DNA from: JAJKIP01 sp040509055
GTDB taxonomy: Bacteria > Bacteroidota > Bacteroidia > Chitinophagales > Chitinophagaceae
Length of the DNA: 10,143 bases
Reading direction: 5' to 3'
NCBI GenBank assembly: GCA_040509055.1
Contig: JBEVLT010000339.1
Span: 1 to 10,143, forward strand
Below, piece by piece: positions 1 through 7,700 of this stretch (the first letter of the stretch is position 1; each line of letters opens with the position of its first letter). The notes under the pieces were generated by a model. The model was not told the origin of the DNA and did not search any database. It saw nothing but the letters and a program-made list of their open reading frames with translations. The position numbers and the translations under genes are program-made.

Positions 1-569
1 ATAATCTGGCCTTTGTAATACTTGGCCAGGAAAAAAGCCAGGTCTTCTTTGTAGCCGATACCCGATGCTTCGAACTTCCATTTGTCGTCGCGCCTGTACA
101 GCCGGCCGAATTCCACGCCGGTTTCGATGGAGAAATCTTCTCCCAGCTCGTATTTCGCCACTTCCTGGCCGCTGGCCTCGTCCACGATGCGGATATAGGA
201 GTTGCGCACCTGCCCGAAATTCTGTCTCCTTGCCCCGGCATCATGAATGGTGACCACGAAAAGGATCTCCTGCACGGCGGCATCTACTTTGGAGAGGTCT
301 ACCACGATGGTTTCATCGTCGCCGTCCGCACTGTTGCCACCGGTAGGATCGTCGCCGGTATGGTGCAGGGCGCCGTCCGGTGAATCGGTGTTGCCGTAAA
401 AAACAAAATAGGCCTCGGCGGGAATAGCACGGTTGGCATCGATCATAAAAGCAGAGGCGTCCAGGTCGAAACTGTGCCCGGTGCCTTCGTTGGGGTTCCA
501 TCCGAGCCCGACACTCATTTTGGTGAGCCCGATATCGATTTTTTGTCCTTTTTGCAGATTAATGGCCAT
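1..569 (-). CDS. TerD-family tellurium/stress resistance protein (3' end outside window)
   Basis: TerD-family proteins are cytoplasmic calcium-binding beta-sandwich proteins linked to tellurite, phage and chemical-stress resistance; their biochemical role is unsettled. I translated the minus strand from ATG at 569 and found an open frame to base 1 giving 189 residues. TerD proteins are about 190 residues, so only a few C-terminal residues are missing. The protein starts MAINLQKGQKIDIGL. Family signatures are VGLGWNPN (20-27), FDLDASAF (34-41), HHTGDDPTG (69-77), the acidic DGDDE (82-86), FVVTIHDA (104-111), RRQNFGQV (114-121), and the C-terminal FGRLYRRDDKWKFEASGIGY (154-173). The acidic residues that bind calcium in the family (FDLD and GDDE regions) are present. 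The start is set by the typical N-terminus; no clear Shine-Dalgarno precedes it. TerD, TerE and TerZ paralogues are too alike to name this one. It lies 264 bases beyond the regulator gene in the same direction and may be a separate transcript. Confidence 0.93.
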   Translation of the reverse strand, partial: MAINLQKGQKIDIGLTKMSVGLGWNPNEGTGHSFDLDASAFMIDANRAIPAEAYFVFYGNTDSPDGALHHTGDDPTGGNSADGDDETIVVDLSKVDAAVQEILFVVTIHDAGARRQNFGQVRNSYIRIVDEASGQEVAKYELGEDFSIETGVEFGRLYRRDDKWKFEASGIGYKEDLAFFLAKYYKGQI

Positions 570-833
570 ACTGGTAGCTGATTTTGGATTGCCAATATAG
601 GATTTTACTTATAAATTAATGGTTATGGTTTTTAAAAATTAATGATGCCGGAAATGCTTTGCAGGTGAAGCCATACCCTTCCTGCAGGGGATCACGATTC
701 CTTAACAAAGATTCTCTTTGAAGATATTGAATATCAAATGATTAAATAATTGAGCGGGCCAGGTCACCTGTAGCGCCTGCTATGAGGCAAGGCAGAGGAA
801 GAGCAGCCGGTCCGGATGGTAGTAATATAATAA
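570..833. other. Non-coding gap between the response regulator and the TerD gene
   Basis: I see no plausible gene in this 264-base stretch. It is A/T-rich near the TerD start (about 590-650). It holds the tandem dyads at 706-735 and a short palindrome, CAGGTCACCTG, at 760-770. I found no hairpin followed by a T tract in the minus direction, so there is no clear Rho-independent terminator after the regulator. On the minus strand TATATTGG (599-592) resembles a Bacteroidota -7 box with one mismatch, but no TTTG element is suitably placed, so I do not call a promoter. Confidence 0.6.
706..735. repeat. Two adjacent short inverted repeats
   Basis: Two perfect dyads lie 2 bases apart. The first is CAAAGA (706-711), loop TTC, TCTTTG (715-720). 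The second is GATATT (723-728), centre G, AATATC (730-735). They sit about 140-160 bases upstream of the TerD start and about 100 bases past the regulator stop. They are A/T-rich and have no following T run, so protein-binding dyads are a better guess than a terminator. Function is unknown. Confidence 0.45.
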
Positions 834-1496
834 CTATACCCACTTATTCTTAAGTGCCAGTTTTACGGCCTGGGTCCTGGACGAGATATGCAGTTTCCCG
901 TAAATTTTGGAGATATGGTTGCGGACCGTGTGAGGACTGATAAAAAGGTTTTGAGCGATCTGCCGGTAATCCAGTCCATCCACCATACCTTTCAGGATTT
1001 CGGTTTCCCGTTCGGATAAGACCGAAGCAGGGTCGGCAGGCTTTTCTTCATGGCCGGCCGGGCGGCTGAGCAGCTTCAGCGTTTTGCGGGCAATGCGCGG
1101 CGACATGGGAGCGCCCTGCCTTTCGATCACTTCTTTAATGGCATTCACGATTACCGGGGCGGGCTCTTCCTTGAGTAAATATCCGTCAGCACCGGCCTGG
1201 ATGGTATTAAAAAGCTTGTCATCCTCGTCGGAGATCGTCAGCATAATGTAGTGGATCTGTTCATACAGGTGGCTGCTTTGCCTTACCGCGTCAATCCCGT
1301 TCATCACCGGCATATCAATGTCCATCAGCACCACCTGCGGATGCCGGTCCGCAGGCAGTTCTTTCAGCTGCGCCAGGTAATGCTGGCCGTTCTGCGCGGA
1401 AAACACGATCTCGATCTCGCTGAACCCGCTTAGCTCCTGCGTGAGTGCAATCAGGGCGCGGGGCATGTCTTCTACGATCGCAATCCGGTAAGTCAT
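834..1496 (-). CDS. NarL/LuxR-family two-component response regulator
   Basis: This is a 220-residue cytoplasmic DNA-binding response regulator, a normal length for the NarL/FixJ family. The receiver domain (about 3-120) has the acidic pair E9-D10, phosphoacceptor D59 in LMDIDMP, T87 in IMLT and K109 in YLLKE, so all key phosphorylation residues are intact. The C-terminal LuxR-type helix-turn-helix runs from about 160 to 220 (LSERETEIL, then QIAQNLFISPHTVRNHISKI with recognition helix PHTVRNHISKIY). Stop TAG is at 834-836 and start ATG at 1494-1496; the start places the first beta strand (YRIAIVED) correctly. The kinase gene ends 47 bases upstream in the same direction, and HisKA_3 kinases usually signal to NarL-type regulators, so the two very likely form a pair and an operon. 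Targets are not shown by the sequence; the repeat at 1526-1552 and 4630-4656 is a candidate binding site. Confidence 0.95.
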   Translation of the reverse strand: MTYRIAIVEDMPRALIALTQELSGFSEIEIVFSAQNGQHYLAQLKELPADRHPQVVLMDIDMPVMNGIDAVRQSSHLYEQIHYIMLTISDEDDKLFNTIQAGADGYLLKEEPAPVIVNAIKEVIERQGAPMSPRIARKTLKLLSRPAGHEEKPADPASVLSERETEILKGMVDGLDYRQIAQNLFISPHTVRNHISKIYGKLHISSRTQAVKLALKNKWV

Positions 1497-1525
1497 AGTG
1501 TAAAGTTATACAGCAGGTCCGGACC

Positions 1526-1552
1526 GGGAATAGTGCAAATGCGTTATTTTTT
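1526..1552 (+). repeat. 27-base imperfect repeat, copy 1 (kinase/regulator junction)
   Basis: This copy has the core AATAGTGCAAATGC (1529-1542). Compared by eye with the minus strand of 4656-4630 it matches at 22 of 27 positions, and at 13 of 14 in the core. It overlaps the kinase stop codon (1544-1546) and final lysine codons, and otherwise lies in the gap before the regulator start. It is inverted relative to copy 2. The near-palindromic centre GCA(A/T)ATGC suggests a protein-binding site, perhaps for the neighbouring regulator. Low-complexity T runs account for part of the match. Confidence 0.45.
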
Positions 1553-4500
1553 AGTAATGTTAAGGGTGGTCCGGCCGGAGATCGATTCCAGCATAAAATC
1601 ACAACCGATCTCCCTGGCCCGGTATTTCATGTTTTCGATACCATAGTTTATCACCGGGTTGACCAGCGTTTGGTCAAAGCCAACGCCGTCGTCGGTGATG
1701 ACGATCCTGTACTTTCCGTTTTCTGCGCTGACACTGACGTCCAGATGGCGGGCCGCCGCGTATTTCAATGAATTGGCGATGGCTTCCTGGCAGATGCGGA
1801 ACAGGTGGATCGCTTCCGAAGAGTTCAGTATCGTTTCATCCTGTTCCAGGATTGCAGTATAATGCAATTGCAGGCCGGAAAAAATCTCCACCTGTTTTCG
1901 TGCATAGTTCTTCAGCTTATCGGAAAATTCTTCCAGCGGGATAGCTTCTTTGTTCAGTGCCCAGATGGTTTCGCGCAGGGTGGCGATCACTTCCTTCGAG
2001 GTCTGGCTGATCGTTACCAGATTCCGTTCTTTATCTTCCGTAGTAGCTGGCGCATAGGGATGGATGATGCCTTCGATCGATTTATTGATCAGGCTGAGCT
2101 GGGTGCCCACATTGTCATGCAGGTCGCGGGAGATGCGTTCGCGTTCATGTTGTACTTTCTGTTGCATTTCGATGGCACGCAGCTTTTTCCGGAACCGCTG
2201 CTTCTGGATCATCAACACGATACCGGTAATCAGGGCGATTGCTGCAACGGCCATCAGTACGATGAACCAGGTTCGTTGCCAGAACGGGGGAACGATATGG
2301 ATAGAGATCGTTTGCTCCTTTCCCCAAACTCCATCATTGTTGGCTGCCTTCACTTTAAAAATATATTTACCCGGCTGTAAAGCGGCATAGCGTGCAAAGC
2401 GTTTGTCGCCGGCCGGTATCCATTTGGAGTCCACACCGTCCAGCATATAGGCGTACCGGTTTTTTCCCGTATGGGTATATTCCGGCAGTGAGAACTCGAA
2501 GCTCAGGGTGTTGTCGGTATAAGGAAGTACAAGCGAACGGATGTCCCAGTAGGCCTGGCTGGTACGATAGGGTTCGTCAAACAATTTGATACTGGTGATG
2601 TTGACCGGTGGTGCATGGGAGTTGCGGGTGATGGCTTCCGGGTAAAATGCCGTAGTACCATTGATGCCGCCAAAGAAGAGACGGCCATCGGCGGCCTTGT
2701 AATAGGCGCCGGTATTGAACTCGTTGGATTGCAGGCCGTCGTCCGCGGTATAAAAATCGAATTGTTTCTCCCGCCACCGGTATCTTCCCAGGCCCTTGTT
2801 GGTGCTGAACCACATATCGCCCCGGTTGTCGCGCAGGATGCCGTAAATGAAATGATTGAGCAGACCGTTTGCTTCAGTATAATGCTGCAGCACCCGTCCT
2901 TTGTCATCGAGCACATAGATGCCGTCTACGGTGCCGGCCCAGATGTGGCCGGCCGTATCGGTTTCGATCGTTTTTACCAGCAGCTTTTTATCCAGGTTGA
3001 TGCGGGTGATGTTGTTGTTGAGGATATGGTAAAGACCATTAAAAGTCCCTGCCCAGGTCCCTTTGTCCCCCTGGTCGAAAATACAGCTCACCCGCTCGTC
3101 TTCCAGGTAGGCGATGGAATCAATGACAAACGATCCTGATCGCTCCTGGATAGAGAACAGGTATTCGTCGCAGGCCCCGATCAGCCCGCCTTTTGCGGCC
3201 CGTGCAAAGGAAAAAGTAGGTTCACCTGGCAGATCGTAGGGGACGGCTTTTTTAATGAAGGGCGCCAGGTCGGTGGCCCCTTCCGTTTGCATATCATAGC
3301 TATAGACGGTATTGCTGAACTCTCCAAACACATACAGCAGCAACCGGCTTCTGCCCAGCGGCAAAATGCTGAAAACTGAATTAGCGAGCCCTTTCCTGAA
3401 TGTACTCACATCGGTATGCCGCACCGGCCCGCCGTTTTTCGGGAACATATCGATGCCGGTTTCGTAATAGCCTGCGTAAAGCCCGGCGCTATCCGCATAA
3501 ATGCTCTTTACCATGCTGCCTTTTTCATGGCCCGGGCGGTAGAGATCGAATTTTTTAAACCTGCCTGCTATTTTTCGAAGCCCGTCACCATTGGTGCCGA
3601 TCCACAGGTTGCCCGACCGGTCATTGAAGAAGCACTGAACATAGGAGGGAGACCGCCCGGGTTCGAGGCTGGCTGTTTCCCGGGTGATCTTCCCGGTAGC
3701 CAGATCCAGGTAGTGCAGGCCCTGCGCCGTGCCCAGGATCACTTCTTTGTCAGAGATCTTATGGATATCAAATACAAGGTTCGGCGCCCCGGTGAGCGCA
3801 ATAGAGAAGGAGCGAACCTGCAGCGTTGCTTTATCCACCAGGAAAACAGTATTGCGGCTACAGGTCAATACCTCTTTATCATTCAGGTTGCAGGCAACAA
3901 GGGTGTTTTCCGTACCAGCCAGCTGGGAAAATTGATTGGCGGCAATGTTGTACCGGAAGAATCCCTGGTTGTTGTTGCCGTAAATGTTCCCGTTCCCGAT
4001 AAATCCCTTTGTCCAGTTCTGGAAGCCTGAAAGCTGCCCGGCGCCCGGCACTTTCACCTGTTGGAATTGACGATTTTTTTTATCGATCCGGATAAACCCA
4101 TACCGGTTCAGCGCCGCCCAGATGTACCCCGCCGACTCGCCGTAGATCGCATTCTTGGTGGTAAGTTCAGGGCTATTGGCATCGTAGGTAAAAATGTTGA
4201 TAAAGCGATCGCGTTCGCTGTCGTACAGGCTGATGCCTCTTGCCGAGCTGATCCATAACTGCTGGTCACTGTCTACGAAAAAATGATTGTCCTTAGCGGA
4301 ATTGATCGAATAAGGATTTCGGGGATCATGCTTATACACATGAAACGTATAGCCGTCAAAACGGCATAGCCCGTCGGAAGTGCTTACCCATAAAAAGCCA
4401 TGCTTATCCTGGGCGATATCCCAGACGCTGCTTTGCGGCAGGCCCTCGTTCACCGAATAGCTGGTAATGACTGGATTGTCCTGCGCAGGCGCATTCCCGT

Positions 4501-4561
4501 GCAGCAGCAATAAACCTGCTAACAGGCAAAGATTATATAAGCAATATAGCCGGGATGACAT
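1544..4561 (-). CDS. Propeller/Y_Y_Y-domain sensor histidine kinase (HisKA_3 family)
   Basis: This is a 1005-residue inner-membrane sensor kinase. A signal peptide (about 1-26, cleaved after NAPA) leads into a large periplasmic region with reg_prop-like blades, seen as repeated GxxWxxTxxGL motifs: GFLWVSTSDGL (55-65), QLWISSARGI (101-110), GNLWIGTNGDGL (317-328), TWAGTFNGL (502-510), HIWAGTVDGI (539-548), DMWFSTNKGL (582-591). A Y_Y_Y domain follows (about 690-755), then one TM helix (about 765-785). The cytoplasmic HisKA_3 domain carries phosphoacceptor H815 in SRDLHDNVG. The ATPase domain has the N box (QEAIANSLKYA, N930), G1 DDGVGF (957-962) and GIENM (974-978). Unlike Bacteroides hybrid systems it has no fused receiver or AraC domain; it ends just after the ATPase fold and uses a separate regulator. 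Family sensors often detect glycan pieces, but no polysaccharide-utilisation genes are visible here, so the ligand is unknown. No Shine-Dalgarno precedes the start. Confidence 0.95.
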   Translation of the reverse strand: MSSRLYCLYNLCLLAGLLLLHGNAPAQDNPVITSYSVNEGLPQSSVWDIAQDKHGFLWVSTSDGLCRFDGYTFHVYKHDPRNPYSINSAKDNHFFVDSDQQLWISSARGISLYDSERDRFINIFTYDANSPELTTKNAIYGESAGYIWAALNRYGFIRIDKKNRQFQQVKVPGAGQLSGFQNWTKGFIGNGNIYGNNNQGFFRYNIAANQFSQLAGTENTLVACNLNDKEVLTCSRNTVFLVDKATLQVRSFSIALTGAPNLVFDIHKISDKEVILGTAQGLHYLDLATGKITRETASLEPGRSPSYVQCFFNDRSGNLWIGTNGDGLRKIAGRFKKFDLYRPGHEKGSMVKSIYADSAGLYAGYYETGIDMFPKNGGPVRHTDVSTFRKGLANSVFSILPLGRSRLLLYVFGEFSNTVYSYDMQTEGATDLAPFIKKAVPYDLPGEPTFSFARAAKGGLIGACDEYLFSIQERSGSFVIDSIAYLEDERVSCIFDQGDKGTWAGTFNGLYHILNNNITRINLDKKLLVKTIETDTAGHIWAGTVDGIYVLDDKGRVLQHYTEANGLLNHFIYGILRDNRGDMWFSTNKGLGRYRWREKQFDFYTADDGLQSNEFNTGAYYKAADGRLFFGGINGTTAFYPEAITRNSHAPPVNITSIKLFDEPYRTSQAYWDIRSLVLPYTDNTLSFEFSLPEYTHTGKNRYAYMLDGVDSKWIPAGDKRFARYAALQPGKYIFKVKAANNDGVWGKEQTISIHIVPPFWQRTWFIVLMAVAAIALITGIVLMIQKQRFRKKLRAIEMQQKVQHERERISRDLHDNVGTQLSLINKSIEGIIHPYAPATTEDKERNLVTISQTSKEVIATLRETIWALNKEAIPLEEFSDKLKNYARKQVEIFSGLQLHYTAILEQDETILNSSEAIHLFRICQEAIANSLKYAAARHLDVSVSAENGKYRIVITDDGVGFDQTLVNPVINYGIENMKYRAREIGCDFMLESISGRTTLNITKK

Positions 4562-4598
4562 GGGTTAGTTCAAGGTGCAATAATGCTTTTACCTGTTT

Positions 4599-4633
4599 CA
4601 AAAATAAGGGTTGCTAAATGATTGCGGTGCAAA
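4599..4633 (-). promoter_or_regulatory. Candidate Bacteroidota-type promoter for the kinase operon
   Basis: On the minus strand, TTTG (4633-4630) is followed after 23 bases by TATTTTTG (4606-4599), a perfect match to the Bacteroidota -7 consensus TAnnTTTG. The spacing is at the long end of what is accepted. Transcription would begin near 4592, leaving a leader of about 30 bases before the kinase ATG at 4561. The -33 element lies at the end of repeat copy 2. Confidence 0.5.
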
Positions 4634-4656
4634 AATGAAGCATATGCACTATTGCC
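4630..4656 (-). repeat. 27-base imperfect repeat, copy 2 (divergent promoter region)
   Basis: The minus strand here carries AATAGTGCATATGC (4653-4640), matching copy 1 at 13 of 14 core positions and 22 of 27 overall. Its centre GCATATGC is a perfect palindrome. It overlaps the -33 element of the kinase promoter and the upstream half of the candidate promoter for the surface protein, so a protein bound here could affect both. Regulator binding is a hypothesis. Confidence 0.45.
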
Positions 4657-4682
4657 CGCCCCTGGAAGCGTCGATAGTTTTA
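4651..4682 (+). promoter_or_regulatory. Candidate promoter for the surface protein gene
   Basis: ATTG (4651-4654) is followed after 20 bases by TAGTTTTA (4675-4682), one mismatch from TAnnTTTG. Transcription would start near 4689, giving a leader of about 50 bases before ATG 4740. If correct, this excludes the two in-frame ATGs further upstream (4635 and 4644) as starts. The match is imperfect, so confidence is limited. Confidence 0.33.
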
Positions 4683-4704
4683 CCGAAAATATCCAGGGCT
4701 TTTT

Positions 4705-4743
4705 ATGCCGGAGCCTTCAACCCAGAATTTACCTGCTTCATGA
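4705..4743 (+). other. Possible 12-codon leader ORF overlapping the surface-protein start
   Basis: ATG at 4705 opens MPEPSTQNLPAS and stops at TGA 4741-4743, sharing ATGA with the surface-protein ATG at 4740. Such overlap can couple translation, and it would lie inside the predicted mRNA leader. No ribosome-binding site is visible before it and a 12-codon ORF can arise by chance, so this is a weak candidate. Confidence 0.15.
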
Positions 4744-7700
4744 AAACCAGCCTGTACGCTATCGCCTCGTTTTTTTCTCTTCAGTCTAAAAAGCTGGTCA
4801 TACCGGCATTCCTCATCCTGTCCTCGCTGCCATCGCTGGCGCAGCCCACTGTCACCGACGTCACCGAACCGATCAACTGGCCGTATACCTATAACGCCAC
4901 GCTGACCTTCAAGGTCACCTTCAGCGAGACCGTGACCGTGTCGGGCTTTCCTTACCTGGCCATTACGCTGAACTCTTCGGGTACGCCCGTACAGGCAGGC
5001 TACCGGGCAGGCAGCGGTACCAATACACTGACCTTCCAGTATATCATCCGCAACGGGGACTTCGATGACGACGGCATTACCATGGACGCGGCCTCGGCCC
5101 TGAACCTGAACGGCGGTTCGATCAAAAACGGGTCGGGTGCCAATGCCCTGTTGCCGCTCTCCGGCCTTGATCCCCTGACCGGTATCCGGGTGGATGCCGT
5201 TCCGCCTGTGGTAACCGGTGTAACCGGCATCAGCGGCGCCTATGGATATGGGCAGGAAGTACTGATCACTGTCCATTTCAGCGAACCTGTGGATGTAAGC
5301 GGTACACCGGAGTTGGGGTTGAACGTTTTTGGTAGGGCCAGCTATGTCTCGGGCACCGGAACGACAGCGCTGGTCTTTAAATATATTGTTGCCGAAGGCG
5401 ATGCAGTGGCCGATCTTGATTATTACAGCTTCGGTTCGCTCACCGGGGGCTCCCTGGTGGACGCCGGTAGTAATGCGGCTATCCGCGCCTTGCCTGTCCC
5501 GGGAACTGCCGGATCGCTCGGCGCCAATGCAAACATCGTGATCGAGGCGCTGACACCGGTAACCCAGGCTACCGGTATACAGGTATCCGCGCTGACAGGC
5601 ACATCCGCTACGCTCAGCTGGACAAATGGTTCTGGCAACCGCCGCGCTGTATTTATGAAAGCGGCGTCTTCAGGGTCCGCGGTACCGCAGAATACAAAAT
5701 ATTATGCCCCGTATCCCACTTTCGGCCTGGGTGTAGAGATCGGTACGACAGCCTGGTACTGTGTGTACAACGGCACCGGGACCACGATAAATGTCGACGG
5801 CCTGGTTGCCGGTACCAGCTACCGGGTAATGGTGACCGAATACAACAATGGTAGCGATGGCGCACACTACAATACCACGGCCGCTGCGGATAACCCGATA
5901 TCCTTCACTACCTCCTCTCCGCCGGCGGTGATCAGTATAACCGAACCGGTAGACTGGATGTATCTCCATACCTCGCTAATGACCTTTACGGTCACATTCA
6001 ATGAAGATGTAACCGTGTCGGGCCTTCCGTACCTGGCTTTCACGATGAACTCTTCAGGTACTCCCAAACACGCAGTCTACAAAGAAGGCAGCGGTACCAA
6101 TACATTGACCTTCGAGTATTCCGTAGAGGACGGCGACAGCGATGATGACGGCATTACCATGAACGGGGCCACTGCCCTGAACCTGGATGGCGGCTCGATC
6201 AAAAACAACTCGAACATGGATGCCCGGTTGCCGCTTTCCGGTCTCGATCCGATGACCGGCGTCAGGGTAGATGGCATTGTACCTGTGGTAACCGGCGTGA
6301 CCGGTACCAGCGGCCTCTACAGAACAGGCGGGGAGGTGCTGATCACCGTCCACTTCAGCGAACCTGTAAATGTGGGCGGCACACCCATGCTGGGTCTGGC
6401 CGACGCTTTGGCCGCCTATGTGTCTGGTAGCGGAACGACGGCGCTGGTCTTTAAATATACCGTTGCGACCGGCGATGCCGAAGCCGATCTCGATTATTAT
6501 TCGAGCAATTCGATCGCTGCCGGCACCCTGGAGGACGTAAACGGGAATCCTGCAAATCGTTTCTTACCTGCCCCGGGCGCTGCAGGATCGCTTGGCGCCA
6601 ATGCCGATATCGTGATCGATGCCATTACCCCGGTAACACAGGCCAGTGACATACAGGTAGCTTCTGTTACCGGTACGACCGCCCTGCTGAGCTGGACAAA
6701 TGGTTCAGGTAGCCGTCATGCCGTATTTATGAAGGCTGCATCGTCAGGTACGGTGGCGCCGGAGAATTCGGAATCTTATTTTCCCCATTCCACTTTCGGC
6801 ATGGGTACATTGATCGTATCCACCGGCTGGTTCTGCGTGTACAACGACATCGGGACTACCGTGAGTGTCAACGGCCTGACCACGGGCACCACCTACCAGG
6901 TAATGGTGGTGGACTACAATTCCGGCAATGGCAGCGCATCCTACGGCACTTACTACAATACGTCTACCGCTGCGGGCAACCCGGCATCGTTCACCACGTT
7001 ATATGCGCCGGCCGGCATTTCCCTCAGCGCCACGGCGATCAATGAAAATGTGGCTGCCGGCTCTGCCGTAGGAACTTTTACAGCTACCGATGCCGAGGGC
7101 GGCGCCATGGTCTATACGCTCGTGGGTGGTACCGGCAGTAGTAATAACAGTTCATTTACCATCGACGGCGATGTGCTGAAGATCAATGCCAGCCCGGATT
7201 ATGAAACAAAAGCCAGTTATTCCATCCGGGTGCGTGTGACCGATAACTCGTTGCTTACGTTCGAAAAGCAGTTTACCATCACGATCAACGACCTGCCGGA
7301 AGCCAATGTAACGGTCAGCGAAACATCGCTTCCCGGTTTTACGGCCTGTGCCGGCTCGGTTTCTTCCGAACAATCGTTTTCCGTATCCGGCACCGGGCTT
7401 ACTGCCGGCCTGGTCGTTACAGCGCCAGATGGATTCGAAGTATCCGCCACTTCCGGCTCCGGGTATTCCGCTTCAGTTAGCCTCACCCCGGCTTCCGGTG
7501 CCGTGAGCAGCACGGCTATTTATATACGAACAGGTACTTTGGCCACCGGCACACCATCGGGCAATGTGACGGTGACTTCCACCGGTGCAGCTGATCACAA
7601 CATAGCAGTGAGCGCAACAGTAAATGTATCCACCACTGCCGACGGCAGCATTACCAATACCAGCACCGGGCGTACGTATTGTTCGATACAGGCTGCCATT

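Larger units (their letters stand above)
4562..4739. promoter_or_regulatory. Divergent intergenic region between kinase operon and surface protein
   Basis: This 178-base region separates head-to-head genes. It carries candidate promoters in both directions (4599-4633 minus, 4651-4682 plus), copy 2 of the 27-base repeat (4630-4656), the palindrome GCATATGC (4640-4647), and two direct GTGCAA(T/A)AATG motifs at 4575-4585 and 4627-4637. A 12-codon ORF lies at 4705-4743. Control of both transcription units from here is an inference. Confidence 0.55.

Noticed and set aside
706..735. Dyads as a Rho-independent terminator for the kinase/regulator operon
   Set aside because: The stems are A/T-rich and only 6 base pairs long, and no T tract follows in the minus direction.
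1805..4030. Plus-strand ORFs of 137-204 residues (1805-2380, 2615-3139, 3416-4030)
   Set aside because: They are antisense to the kinase, whose frame has continuous, well-conserved domains. The antisense translations match no pattern I know.
1526..4656. Inverted 27-base repeats as ends of a mobile element carrying the kinase
   Set aside because: There is no transposase, no target-site duplication was seen, the match is imperfect, and one copy overlaps the kinase stop codon. A regulatory site is more likely.
4635..4739. Upstream in-frame ATGs (4635, 4644) as the surface-protein start
   Set aside because: They would place 35 or 32 non-signal residues before a good signal peptide, and they lie upstream of the candidate promoter's expected transcription start.
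4680..5276. 198-residue minus-strand ORF, with a similar minus-strand ORF at 6054-6353
   Set aside because: Both are antisense to the surface protein. They resemble each other only because they lie over the duplicated module. Their translations have no recognisable domain, and the plus frame has a signal peptide and clear domains.
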